50,545 bases of DNA from an uncultured Ignavibacteria bacterium (GTDB lineage Bacteria > Bacteroidota > Ignavibacteria > Kapaibacteriales > Kapaibacteriaceae). The notes beneath the pieces are model-generated. The model had not been told where the DNA came from, did not search any database, and saw only the letters and a list, made by a program, of their open reading frames with translations. Both the position numbers and the translations under genes were made by a program. Position 1 is the stretch's first letter. Each line of letters starts with the position of its first letter. Of the stretch, positions 16,739 to 25,464 are shown one piece after another. Where the stretch lies: positions 1 to 50,545 of the forward strand of contig CALMZQ010000154.1 in the NCBI GenBank assembly GCA_937870915.1, given 5' to 3'.

Positions 16739-18904
16739 ATGATTTCGCATCACGATACAAATCTCCTGCGTCGCATTGTACTTGTGGTTGCTGCTATGGT
16801 AGCATTCCAATGTCAGAGTGTAGGTCAATGTTTTGATCGCGTCCTTGGTTTCGACGGTTGGAATCCCGCCTATGTTCATACCACAGGAGATGATGATAGT
16901 ATTCTTGTCGCCTTGGACGGGAAGCTCGTCACACACTTTTCAACAGATAACGGGGCTACGTGGGACAGTCTCAGAGGGTATCCGCCAGACTTTTCCTTCC
17001 AAAGTCGAATACCATTCGTTCGTCCGGTTTCAGGACAACACCAGACAATCAGAATGTACTTTAGAAATGCGTTCTGGGTTTCCAGTGACTGGGGTCTCAC
17101 CTGGTCAAAGGAGCTAGATCTTGTTTGGCATGGATTGTATGACTACGTAGCAGACCCGAAGCAGTATCGTCATCCACGCGCACCAAACGTGGTTATCGTC
17201 CTACATAAGAACGATGCTACCATGCGTTCCACAGATAGTGGGAGCACCTGGAAAAGGACAATGTTCACAAAGGAGTTCCCTTGTTCTTTGATCCGCTTCG
17301 TTGGTGACGAACCCGATTCGATGATTGCTCTGGCCGGAGACTCCGTTCTAAGATCTAATGACACCGGCGCTACTTTCACATACTCTCACCCTCTTGGCAC
17401 GTTCAATAACAAACAAGTCAGGCGGATTGTGATCGACCGTTCATTTCCGTCGAGATGGCATGGTACCATCGATTTTGATGGTATCGTCATAAGTACAGAT
17501 CAAGGTAGAACATGGCAACGAAGAATGGGATCGGTTGCAAATACTGCAACGGAGATCTTGCAATCGAAGGTTGATCCTAGAGTACTGTGGGCTACTGGCG
17601 ACCAGTCAATCACTGTCTCAACTGATCACGGGGAATCTTGGGCAAATGTGGTAAATGAGGCCCGCCGATACACACTTTCGTCTTTTGCCCTGAATGGTAA
17701 CAATCTGATACACAGTCATTGCGGTGTTCTTTATGAACGCTCTCCCTACGACGGAAAATCGATCATACTCAGCAAGCAGATTGATCAGCGAGACGTAGGT
17801 GACCTTTCAATTGGTAAGGGGCGATCGATGATCGCGGAATCGTACGGACAGATCTTTGTTCGTCCCGAAGGTTCTGAGAAGTGGAAACGAGTGCTGGAGT
17901 TTGAGTTCAGAAGAGACACCGTCGTTGACAAAGTCCATGTCGTGTCAGATCCGTTCGTATCGGGTCGGTATTACGTTTTTTCTGGCAACAGATATTACTG
18001 GTCCACGGACGGCGGCGATTTATGGCAATCCGGTCAGGTACCCGATAAGATTCAACGCATTATGTTCACAGAGTCAACCAATCTCATGTTCGCCGGCCCA
18101 ATTGGATACATATCCGTTGCTCCCTCAATGGACTTTCGCCCAAACACAACCTCTATTAGCGGACTTACTACGGGCGCTGTGAGCTCCAAGAATTCACGAT
18201 ATGTACTAGCTGTCGTAGCAACTGATGTGTTTGGCTCTCAGAATTCGGGGCAATCATGGACAAAGATTGACAGGCTTCCCATCAGTATTCAAGACGTCGT
18301 AGATGACCCTGTCAGGGCAGGAGTTTTTTATGCTGACATGCAGGGTGGTTTTTTGCGTATCAATGTCCGTGACAATTCCATCACAACTACAGGCTATTCA
18401 ATGAGCCTGAATGGTGCCACATCCATAGCGATAGATTCATCCATATACGCTATGAATTCTAGCGGCAAGGTTCTCCGGCTTAACACGAATTCAATGAGCA
18501 TAGAGGTGTTTTGCGATGCATTGGAGTTCGTTACTCCTCTATCAAGGACTCGCCCTGATTTCACATCAGATGATAACGAGATCTTTGCGTGGAGTGAAGC
18601 TGGGTTACACAAGCTCACGGTGTTGCCAACGAGTGTTCTTCCAACTCCGACCTCCACGATGAAGAATTCTGCATTGTATCCAATTCCCGCCGTGAGTTTC
18701 ATCTATGTAGATGTTAGTGAGTGCCCGCTTGATCGTAGTCAGCTCGTTGCTTATGATGCACTTGGCAATCACTTCATCCTCTCTGTTCTAAATCGAGCTA
18801 CCGGTCATATTGACGTTGAATTCCTCCCACCCGGACTGTATACGATTGTGTATTCATCTGGCAGTCAGCCAAAGGCAGTTACATTCATCAAATCTCATCA
18901 TTAA
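16739..18904 (+). CDS. Secreted Asp-box (BNR) beta-propeller protein with T9SS sorting domain
   Basis: 721 residues. A signal sequence near residues 8-30 is followed by at least seven Asp-box motifs of the S-x-D-x-G-x-T-W type: STDNGATWD, SSDWGLTWS, STDSGSTWK, SNDTGATFT, STDQGRTWQ, STDHGESWA and STDGGDLWQ. This repeat marks beta-propellers of sialidase-like and sortilin-like proteins. No sialidase catalytic set (RIP, Arg triad) is seen, so binding rather than hydrolysis is likely. The last 80 residues (ALYPIPAVSFIYVDV..., PPGLYTIVYSSG) form a T9SS domain. It starts 12 bases after glyA with no Shine-Dalgarno and lies between glyA and a second glyA 3' copy, which suggests insertion. Confidence 0.8.
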   Translation: MISHHDTNLLRRIVLVVAAMVAFQCQSVGQCFDRVLGFDGWNPAYVHTTGDDDSILVALDGKLVTHFSTDNGATWDSLRGYPPDFSFQSRIPFVRPVSGQHQTIRMYFRNAFWVSSDWGLTWSKELDLVWHGLYDYVADPKQYRHPRAPNVVIVLHKNDATMRSTDSGSTWKRTMFTKEFPCSLIRFVGDEPDSMIALAGDSVLRSNDTGATFTYSHPLGTFNNKQVRRIVIDRSFPSRWHGTIDFDGIVISTDQGRTWQRRMGSVANTATEILQSKVDPRVLWATGDQSITVSTDHGESWANVVNEARRYTLSSFALNGNNLIHSHCGVLYERSPYDGKSIILSKQIDQRDVGDLSIGKGRSMIAESYGQIFVRPEGSEKWKRVLEFEFRRDTVVDKVHVVSDPFVSGRYYVFSGNRYYWSTDGGDLWQSGQVPDKIQRIMFTESTNLMFAGPIGYISVAPSMDFRPNTTSISGLTTGAVSSKNSRYVLAVVATDVFGSQNSGQSWTKIDRLPISIQDVVDDPVRAGVFYADMQGGFLRINVRDNSITTTGYSMSLNGATSIAIDSSIYAMNSSGKVLRLNTNSMSIEVFCDALEFVTPLSRTRPDFTSDDNEIFAWSEAGLHKLTVLPTSVLPTPTSTMKNSALYPIPAVSFIYVDVSECPLDRSQLVAYDALGNHFILSVLNRATGHIDVEFLPPGLYTIVYSSGSQPKAVTFIKSHH

Positions 18905-18942
18905 GACTGGTATCAGCGTTTTAGGCATATGTCAGTAGCCTA

Positions 18943-19330
18943 GCGGACCTCTCAACTACGTGATCGCTGCAAAGGCCGTTGCGTTCGGTGAGTGCCTTAC
19001 CGATTCCTTTGACGAATACAAAAAGCAGGTTATCCTTTATGCTGCAGCGATGACTAGTCGCGGAATGAATGAAGACGATATGCGTCATATCGCCCGACTG
19101 ATAGATCGTGTTGTGAGTAATGTTGGCAACGAAGACATCTACAAAGCCGTTAAAGACGATGTAAAACACTTCTGCCGTCAGTTCCCACTGTACCCATCGT
19201 TAAACAACTCAACCGATGAACTTGGCAAACGCCTTGGAGAAACGATCGATTCTGCCATCGACACCGTAGAAAACGTCATCGAAAGTGTAGTTGATGAGGT
19301 GAAGGGGGCAGTGAAGGGTTCGTAGACCTA
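18943..19330 (+). pseudogene. glyA: Truncated, internally deleted second copy of the glyA 3' end
   Basis: Homology to glyA starts at GCGGACCTCTCA (glyA 16131) and runs to six bases past the shared stop (19323-19325), with a 213-base in-frame deletion. The deletion joins the short repeats GCAGCAATG and GCTGCAATG (glyA 16232-16240 and 16445-16453) and removes about 71 residues of the C-terminal domain. No start codon with a ribosome site is present; the frame is open from 18939 and could begin at GTG 18960 (121 residues). It lacks the PLP-binding domain and cannot be an SHMT. Substitutions relative to glyA are mostly synonymous, so it could be a recent remnant of a divergent glyA or a short expressed protein. 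Confidence 0.85.
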
Positions 19331-19385
19331 CAGTTACGGCAATACTCGCATCATCAACGTAGGATGCAACGCTGCTTTGCATTTT

Positions 19386-19420
19386 AGCCCGGTCATTCAC
19401 GTAGTAATGATCGGGCTTTT
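19386..19420 (+). terminator. Rho-independent terminator after the glyA region
   Basis: AGCCCGGTCAT (19386-19396) pairs with ATGATCGGGCT (19407-19417) with one wobble and is followed by TTT. It ends only a few bases before the start codon of the next gene at 19424, so it must separate that gene from glyA transcription. Confidence 0.75.
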
Positions 19421-19423
19421 AAT

Positions 19424-22400
19424 ATGCGTACTGTTCTTTACGCGATCGCGATCGCACTCATGGCGTTCTCATCAACGGTTCATGCACAGCGCTATGATAA
19501 GCTGCGTGTTGATGCCTTTGCAACATATGTGAAATACGACTGGTCACTCGTGCAGTCAAACCCGTGTCCGGGCGATCATACGATTCGACTCCGCACAGAG
19601 CCGTTTGACCTGCAACACGTCGTTGATACAGAGTTCCCCGGCACTCATTATGTTGGTGCTGCCAAGCTCATTTCTGTGGAGTTCACGCCAGCAACGTATG
19701 AGTGCGGCGGTTGTACGTTCAATGGAAGTGCACCTGTCGTGAATGTTGGTTCAATGGCTGTCTGGGCAACGGTACACGAGAACGGCAGCATCGATATCAT
19801 GATGTGTCCGGATCAAACACTCAACGGAAATGAAGACCCAACAGAACACGGGTGGACAACAACGATCAGCGGAAAAGACTGCCCTCCGTCATCAGAAGTC
19901 ACAGAGCCGAAAGGCGTTTGGGAAGGGATCTTCTTCGGTGCACATAACCCAGGATCCGGTAGCGGAAGGACAGGCCGTGGTGACTATCTGGGATTGATGA
20001 GGTCGGTGCAGTCTTCAACGTCGAGCGACGGTCGCGACGCGTGGTCACTCAGAATTACACCAACCGCCTCTGCCTTTATGGCCGTAAAAGACGGAGAGAC
20101 AACGATTTCCATCAGTGGCAAACCGAACACTCCGAGTGTAACAGATTTCACCTCACGAACGGAATCGATCTACCTCCATGATGTATCAGCTCAAGACCTA
20201 CATGAACTAACGATAGACTGGGCCGGTTCTGATGAGAACGATCGTTCGGCATGGTTCACGATCAATGGTTTGCGCGTCAACGCGGATCTTTCAGGCAACA
20301 TCGCTTCTCACACGTTTGATGTTGGTAAGGACCTTCCCGTAGGAACCGTCACCATAGGAGGCGCGGCAGACGTTGCCGGTATTCCGGCGCGGGTAGATGC
20401 TCAGCCCCTTACCAGATATGTGGTACCGGTCCCTGAGTGGTCCGCGCCTGCTGCGGACTTCACAGCCAGTGTTCAAGGTCGGTCGGTACTCTATCGACGT
20501 ACGTTCCGCTGGCCTGATCCGAAGGTCGAAGCATTTGTTTCGATACCAACTATTGTTCCCTATGTAGGGGGCAGATGGGGACTACTGCCCACCGGACTCG
20601 AGTTTAACGTAGAGGCCAGTTCAACTGGAGAACGACGTCTGGGCACGATCGAAGGCACCGGCGGTATCGCCATCGGCAAAGATCACGAGTACCAGATCAC
20701 CGTACGAGGCTCCACAGAGGGATGGCTTACGAGCACATCGCTCGAGACAGAGGCTACGACTCAACTGACCTTCCCCGTGAAGCTCTTCCGCGATGAACGG
20801 CAGCTCACATCGCTGCTAAATGACGAAATACGTCCAATCTGCGACCTCCCCCTGATCGGTGAGGCCTGTGCCCTGCTGAATGATCTGCCTGGTGCCGGGA
20901 TTATTTCTGAGGTTCGCGGAGAACTCTCGATTAATGCACGGTTCCGCGCAGAGGGCTCATCCTTTGTGTGGAAGGATGGAAGTGGCACTGCATCCATCAC
21001 CGGAGAAGTACGCGGACTTTTAGACCTGTTCCTAGCATCCCTTTTTGTGAGAGGGGGCGGTACAGGAACACTTGCTATCGATGTACCGACTTGGACGGCT
21101 CGAGCCGGTGGCCGATTGGAGTATGAAGCGTCGGGCTCTGTCTTTGGATCGTGGTCGTTCTATGGAAGCGGACACTTTGATATCGGGACCGGGAGACCGA
21201 ACTCCGACAACGATCCGCATGGGATCGTGCTGAATCTCGAAGATTCGCTTGGTTTCCTTGCGTCGACATCTTCCATCAACGCACACCCGTCCGTCTGTGC
21301 AATAGGAACAAAGATCTTCATCGTTGCCGAGAATGAAGCATCCACAGCACTTGAGATGACAGCACTCGAGAATGGTTCACGTACATCCGTGTCGTTTGGC
21401 AACACATCCTTCCTCACGTCACCCTCCATGATCGCATTGAACAATGGAACAATGATGGTCGCTGCGATTATGGGCGATGGAACAAGACCAACTCTCGCGT
21501 CAACCAGCGAAGAGATGGCCACCTTTATGCGGACGCTCAGAGTTCAAACATGGACTCTTACAGCAGACTTGCAGATCGTGGACAGTGCTACGATCGTCGT
21601 GCCTGGTCGAGCCGTGACGTCCGTCAAATGTCTCTCTGCCGATGTCACATCATGTTTCATCGTTGCGTCCACTACAGACGGAACAACACTCACCGGCTCC
21701 TCCACGGCCCCGGCAGATATCCGTGTTTTCCGCGGTAGCACGATGGCAGATCAGACGATACTTGCCGCGGGTCTTGGCGGACTAAGTGCATGGGATGTCT
21801 CTGTTGATGCAAACGGCGTTTTCACTCTTGCTACGAGCACAGAGAAAGACGGTGATGTTCGTAATGGGTTGGACGGAGACATCACTGTCCAACGTGGATC
21901 GGTGACGGATAGCCCCCTCCCTGTTCTGGCAACCATCGCAACGACGGAGGATGATCGTGGTGTTCGTTTGCTGTCGCCAATGGTCTCTTCTACACTACCT
22001 GGCCTTTGCTGGATGCGCAACGGAGAGATCTGGGGCGTAGCAACGCCGCAGGCATCAGCGCAGAAGATCATCGATACGGACACCATCATTGGTGCAGGAT
22101 TTCTGCAGGCGGTGGTGGTTCGTGGTACATCGGGGAACATTGTGATGTGGCCATCTGGCAACGATCTTGCAGCGCTCTACATCAACGATGAAGGCCTCAC
22201 AGCGTCGCGCATTCAAAGTCTCGTCTGGTCCGATGTGGATCTGCGACCTTCGGCGGTGATGACGACAAACGGTGAACTGGCCGTTGCCACGATGCGTATT
22301 GATGCAACAACGTCAAAGGACCTACCAACACAGTCAGAGATCGTCGTTCATACCATCGACCAAGAGACGATGACCAGTGTCGACGAGACAGATCCCCGAT

Positions 22401-22621
22401 CGTCTTCGAATGCAATCATGATCGAAAGGGGCTCAACGTTCGTTCTTCCGTGGTATTCGGATGCGTTCAGCGTCTACTCGACCAATGGCGCCTATGTTGG
22501 ACAAGCGATCGCGGTATCTAGCTCAATCGAGAACGTAACGGTTTCGCTCCCGTCAGGAATAGCAAATGGCATCTACATTTTACGGAGCGGATCGATTACG
22601 AGATTGATCGCAGTTCATTGA
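19424..22621 (+). CDS. Large secreted protein of unknown function with T9SS sorting domain
   Basis: 1065 residues. The signal peptide MRTVLYAIAIALMAFSSTVHAQ is clear. The N-terminal part (residues 25-165) has a Cys-rich segment (ECGGCTFNG, MMCPDQ, KDCPPSSEV). A middle beta-rich part (about 300-600) contains a Cys pair in ICDLPLIGEACALLNDLPG and long amphipathic strands. The part at about 600-980 looks like repeated propeller blades of serine- and threonine-rich strands. The end (FSVYSTNGAYVGQAIAV...GIANGIYILRSGSITRLIAV) is a short T9SS domain. I do not recognise a catalytic family. No Shine-Dalgarno is present; the terminator T-run directly precedes the ATG. Confidence 0.72.
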   Translation: MRTVLYAIAIALMAFSSTVHAQRYDKLRVDAFATYVKYDWSLVQSNPCPGDHTIRLRTEPFDLQHVVDTEFPGTHYVGAAKLISVEFTPATYECGGCTFNGSAPVVNVGSMAVWATVHENGSIDIMMCPDQTLNGNEDPTEHGWTTTISGKDCPPSSEVTEPKGVWEGIFFGAHNPGSGSGRTGRGDYLGLMRSVQSSTSSDGRDAWSLRITPTASAFMAVKDGETTISISGKPNTPSVTDFTSRTESIYLHDVSAQDLHELTIDWAGSDENDRSAWFTINGLRVNADLSGNIASHTFDVGKDLPVGTVTIGGAADVAGIPARVDAQPLTRYVVPVPEWSAPAADFTASVQGRSVLYRRTFRWPDPKVEAFVSIPTIVPYVGGRWGLLPTGLEFNVEASSTGERRLGTIEGTGGIAIGKDHEYQITVRGSTEGWLTSTSLETEATTQLTFPVKLFRDERQLTSLLNDEIRPICDLPLIGEACALLNDLPGAGIISEVRGELSINARFRAEGSSFVWKDGSGTASITGEVRGLLDLFLASLFVRGGGTGTLAIDVPTWTARAGGRLEYEASGSVFGSWSFYGSGHFDIGTGRPNSDNDPHGIVLNLEDSLGFLASTSSINAHPSVCAIGTKIFIVAENEASTALEMTALENGSRTSVSFGNTSFLTSPSMIALNNGTMMVAAIMGDGTRPTLASTSEEMATFMRTLRVQTWTLTADLQIVDSATIVVPGRAVTSVKCLSADVTSCFIVASTTDGTTLTGSSTAPADIRVFRGSTMADQTILAAGLGGLSAWDVSVDANGVFTLATSTEKDGDVRNGLDGDITVQRGSVTDSPLPVLATIATTEDDRGVRLLSPMVSSTLPGLCWMRNGEIWGVATPQASAQKIIDTDTIIGAGFLQAVVVRGTSGNIVMWPSGNDLAALYINDEGLTASRIQSLVWSDVDLRPSAVMTTNGELAVATMRIDATTSKDLPTQSEIVVHTIDQETMTSVDETDPRSSSNAIMIERGSTFVLPWYSDAFSVYSTNGAYVGQAIAVSSSIENVTVSLPSGIANGIYILRSGSITRLIAVH

Positions 22622-22703
22622 CCACTATCTTCAAACACGTGCTGCAGAGTGAGAGATCGGAGTATCAAGCAAGATGATGGTCGACAGGTGATACTCATGT
22701 GCG

Positions 22704-23441
22704 TTACTCGAATTGTTCACCTGAATCTGCTTCGTCGATCAATTTCGAGCCCCACTGCCAGACGAATCCAATCTGTGCGAAGAGTGTGTTGATCTTCCAA
22801 TCCACATCATTGTAATCTGAGAGTCCTAGACTGGTCCCAAAAGATGGGTTCAAGAGTACGACTCCGTCTTCATCGAGAGGGATTTCGTAGCCGATCGATC
22901 CAACAGCCGAGAAGTAGGTTGAACCATCATTCAAGGAGCTACGATAGGTTGTCCCATCAGCATCAACCGTTATCGTAGCATAGTGATCAAGAAGGATAGA
23001 TGTTCGCAATCCGGCAGATACCCACAGGCCCGATACAGGAAACAACTTTGCCAAGAGGTCGAGATTCAATCCAGAGATCACAGTTACCATTTGAGTCGTG
23101 TACGTGACGTACTTGATCTGATCTCCGACGATAATTGGTACGCTTGCTGTAGCGGTTAACTCATCGGAATAGTTGGCGTTGCCGAGACGAAATCCGAGGA
23201 GAAATGCCTGTGTTACTGGCCATTCCCCACCAGCAGTGATCGTGAGTCTGTCCGATGTGGCTGAACCGAATGAACCGCAGCACAATTCAGTATTCGGTAG
23301 ATCAGAGAAATTGGCAACGTTCTCTACTCGCACTGCTCCGGCGGCGAATTCTGATCGCGCCCATCGCGTCGTTTGCGCATTGCACTCCCCGAGCCCGGCC
23401 GTGAACATCGCGACGACGACCAACAATGAAATCATTCGCAT
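22704..23441 (-). CDS. Outer-membrane beta-barrel protein
   Basis: 245 residues from the ATG at 23439-23441, which has AAAGAG 6 bases upstream; a GTG at 23447 overlapping the previous stop is an alternative. The signal peptide (ISLLVVVAMFTAGLGECNAQ) is followed by alternating beta-strands with small periplasmic turns (LTITAGGEWPVTQAFLLGFRLG; GSIGYEIPL; LNPSFGTSLGLSDY; INTLFAQIGFVWQWG). This is the pattern of small 8-stranded outer-membrane barrels. It does not end in the usual terminal aromatic but has a short acidic tail. It is translationally coupled to the T9SS cargo gene upstream (overlap or 2-base gap). Confidence 0.65.
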   Translation of the reverse strand: MRMISLLVVVAMFTAGLGECNAQTTRWARSEFAAGAVRVENVANFSDLPNTELCCGSFGSATSDRLTITAGGEWPVTQAFLLGFRLGNANYSDELTATASVPIIVGDQIKYVTYTTQMVTVISGLNLDLLAKLFPVSGLWVSAGLRTSILLDHYATITVDADGTTYRSSLNDGSTYFSAVGSIGYEIPLDEDGVVLLNPSFGTSLGLSDYNDVDWKINTLFAQIGFVWQWGSKLIDEADSGEQFE

Positions 23442-23443
23442 GA

Positions 23444-25360
23444 TCACTCTTTCGATCTAAATACGAGCGACGTTGCACGTCGCCCATTTAAGTAAACTGA
23501 TACGGTGTACACTCCGCGGGCCACTTCAGGAACGATATAGGTTGATCGTCCCGTAACCACATCGATCTGATCAGCGATCGTTGGGATGATGTTCCCTGAC
23601 ATATCTGAAACACTTATGCGATCGACTTTTGATCCGTCCAACGAACGAACGGTGATCTCATTTCCGCCCCAATTCACCGAGTACTTCAAGAGTCCATCGA
23701 GAAAATCATTGGAACGTGGATATCGAAGACACGTATCTGTGAGCGTGATCATCCCATTACTTGACTTGAAGTCGTAGGGTACTTTGTTAACGTAGACCGA
23801 CGTTGCTATGATCGCAGAGCTGGACCGTGGTCCCAGGGCAGTCGTCACAAAGACCCTCCCATTATGCACAGATTCGCCCCTACGGTGCTGGATCGGGATT
23901 CTCACCCGTCGGACTATCTCATCACTTATTCCGATGGGTGTTGGGGAGATCGGTAGAGCTAGTTTGGCGTCCCATTCAAGTTCAAGCTCTAAAACGTCAT
24001 TGTCACGGAGATCTTCCGGATCGTTAACCGTCAATGAGAATGTGAACGAGGTGTCAACTCCCAGCTTTGAACTCACTGATCCTATGGATACACCGAACGA
24101 AGAATTCGGACGCGATCCACTAATCAGTGAAAAATTACCGATGGTCTCACCGCTCACGTGCCAGGGTTCCAATCCAACTCCTATGAAGTAGAGACTTGTG
24201 GGCGTGGCGACGAAGAGGCTGTCGCTAGCGAGATCCCATCTAGCAGTCAATGCAGATTCTTTCTTGAGATTATCAATACGGCCTAAACTTTGACTACGCT
24301 TGCCTCTTGAGTGATCTGTTCTTGCAATTATCGGAGGCATCAAACCAACTTCATTGTCAGCATCGCGCATAACAGAGAAGTTGTTCCATTTTTCGTCAAT
24401 GGCCCGGAGAAGTTGCCCTTTCTTAAGATCACGAACTACGACATAATTTCTTGTTCCATACACGACTTCATAAGAAAAGAGAGTTTCATCGGCGGAGAGA
24501 AGCGGTGGAGTGGCAAATGACATTGGTGAATACTCTCCCCACTCGAGACTCATCGTGCTAACATTCACCAAAAAAAAGGAATCCTCGGTTGCAACAATAA
24601 ACTTCGAGCTGTCCGCTGTTGGGAATATTCCTAGTATCATCTTATTAAAGGTCCTCTCAACCTCAACATTCGTTCCTGTTGAATCAAGCCTCTTCAACGA
24701 TGAACCAGAAGAGAAGACCAGTTCCTTGGAATCACCAATAAATGCGTAATGGTCCATTCTTCGAATCGAATCTGACACGGCATACACCGGCTTCTCTGGG
24801 TTGCTAATGTCAAACACTTCACCGATTCCATCGCGATAGCCGTCTCGAACCCCGGAATACCGACCATCTCGTGAGATCACCACAACTTGGTTAGTATTTG
24901 CAAACGACACTTCACGCCTTGCACCACTTGCCACATCAATAACTGTTATCCCGGGGGAGTCGGCATACGTCACGAAAACGAATTTCCGATTTCTTTGTAT
25001 CACAACGAGTTCGGCAGCTTTTGATGTTCTCTGAGAGGTCAATGGAAGCACTCTCACTGTTCGCGGAGGGAAACTGTGGTACCCCGATGCCCTCATCTGA
25101 CAAGTCTCGGGGAGGTAGTCGCTGTACGTCAAGGGACCAAAAACGCTGATATCCGTCCTGGGCTTGCTGAACGACCGTCCTTTATCAATTGAAAGCTGCC
25201 AGATAAGACCACTAACATCAACATCTGGATTGATACTGACCGGAATTCCGGGTTTAGTGAAATACGAATTGCCAGCTCTTGGTACTTCGATCTCCAGACC
25301 CTGTCCAGAGGAAACGATAGTGCAGCATATAACCACACATGCGTAAATCAGTAAACTCAT
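23444..25360 (-). CDS. Secreted beta-propeller protein with T9SS sorting domain
   Basis: 638 residues from the ATG at 25358-25360; a GTG two codons earlier is also possible. The signal peptide MSLLIYACVVICCTIVSSGQ is followed by an Ig-like N-terminal part (IEVPRAGNSYFTKPGIPVSI) and a propeller-like region (residues about 110-400) with repeated units such as GITVIDVASGARREV, GEVFDISNPEKPVYAV and FFLVNVSTMSLEWG, reminiscent of YVTN/LVIVD repeats. An Ig-like segment follows. The end (VDRISVSDMSGNIIPTI...VARGVYTVSVYLNGRRATSLVF) is a T9SS C-terminal domain. Function unknown; probably surface-exposed. Confidence 0.72.
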   Translation of the reverse strand: MSLLIYACVVICCTIVSSGQGLEIEVPRAGNSYFTKPGIPVSINPDVDVSGLIWQLSIDKGRSFSKPRTDISVFGPLTYSDYLPETCQMRASGYHSFPPRTVRVLPLTSQRTSKAAELVVIQRNRKFVFVTYADSPGITVIDVASGARREVSFANTNQVVVISRDGRYSGVRDGYRDGIGEVFDISNPEKPVYAVSDSIRRMDHYAFIGDSKELVFSSGSSLKRLDSTGTNVEVERTFNKMILGIFPTADSSKFIVATEDSFFLVNVSTMSLEWGEYSPMSFATPPLLSADETLFSYEVVYGTRNYVVVRDLKKGQLLRAIDEKWNNFSVMRDADNEVGLMPPIIARTDHSRGKRSQSLGRIDNLKKESALTARWDLASDSLFVATPTSLYFIGVGLEPWHVSGETIGNFSLISGSRPNSSFGVSIGSVSSKLGVDTSFTFSLTVNDPEDLRDNDVLELELEWDAKLALPISPTPIGISDEIVRRVRIPIQHRRGESVHNGRVFVTTALGPRSSSAIIATSVYVNKVPYDFKSSNGMITLTDTCLRYPRSNDFLDGLLKYSVNWGGNEITVRSLDGSKVDRISVSDMSGNIIPTIADQIDVVTGRSTYIVPEVARGVYTVSVYLNGRRATSLVFRSKE

Positions 25361-25464
25361 AGTCACAAGCCAATATTGAATTGATCTGTAAACGAGATTC
25401 GATGCAAAAGAATCGTTTCGAAGTTACGGAATCGAACTGGAGGAGAACGTTCGGATCAACACCA

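Noticed and set aside
16739-19330. Insertion sequence or integrative element between the glyA copies
   Set aside because: No transposase, integrase or terminal inverted repeats; the only flanking repeat is glyA itself.
22660-22696. Stem GAGTATCA/TGATACTC between convergent genes as a terminator
   Set aside because: The loop is long (21 bases) and neither side is followed by a T-run.
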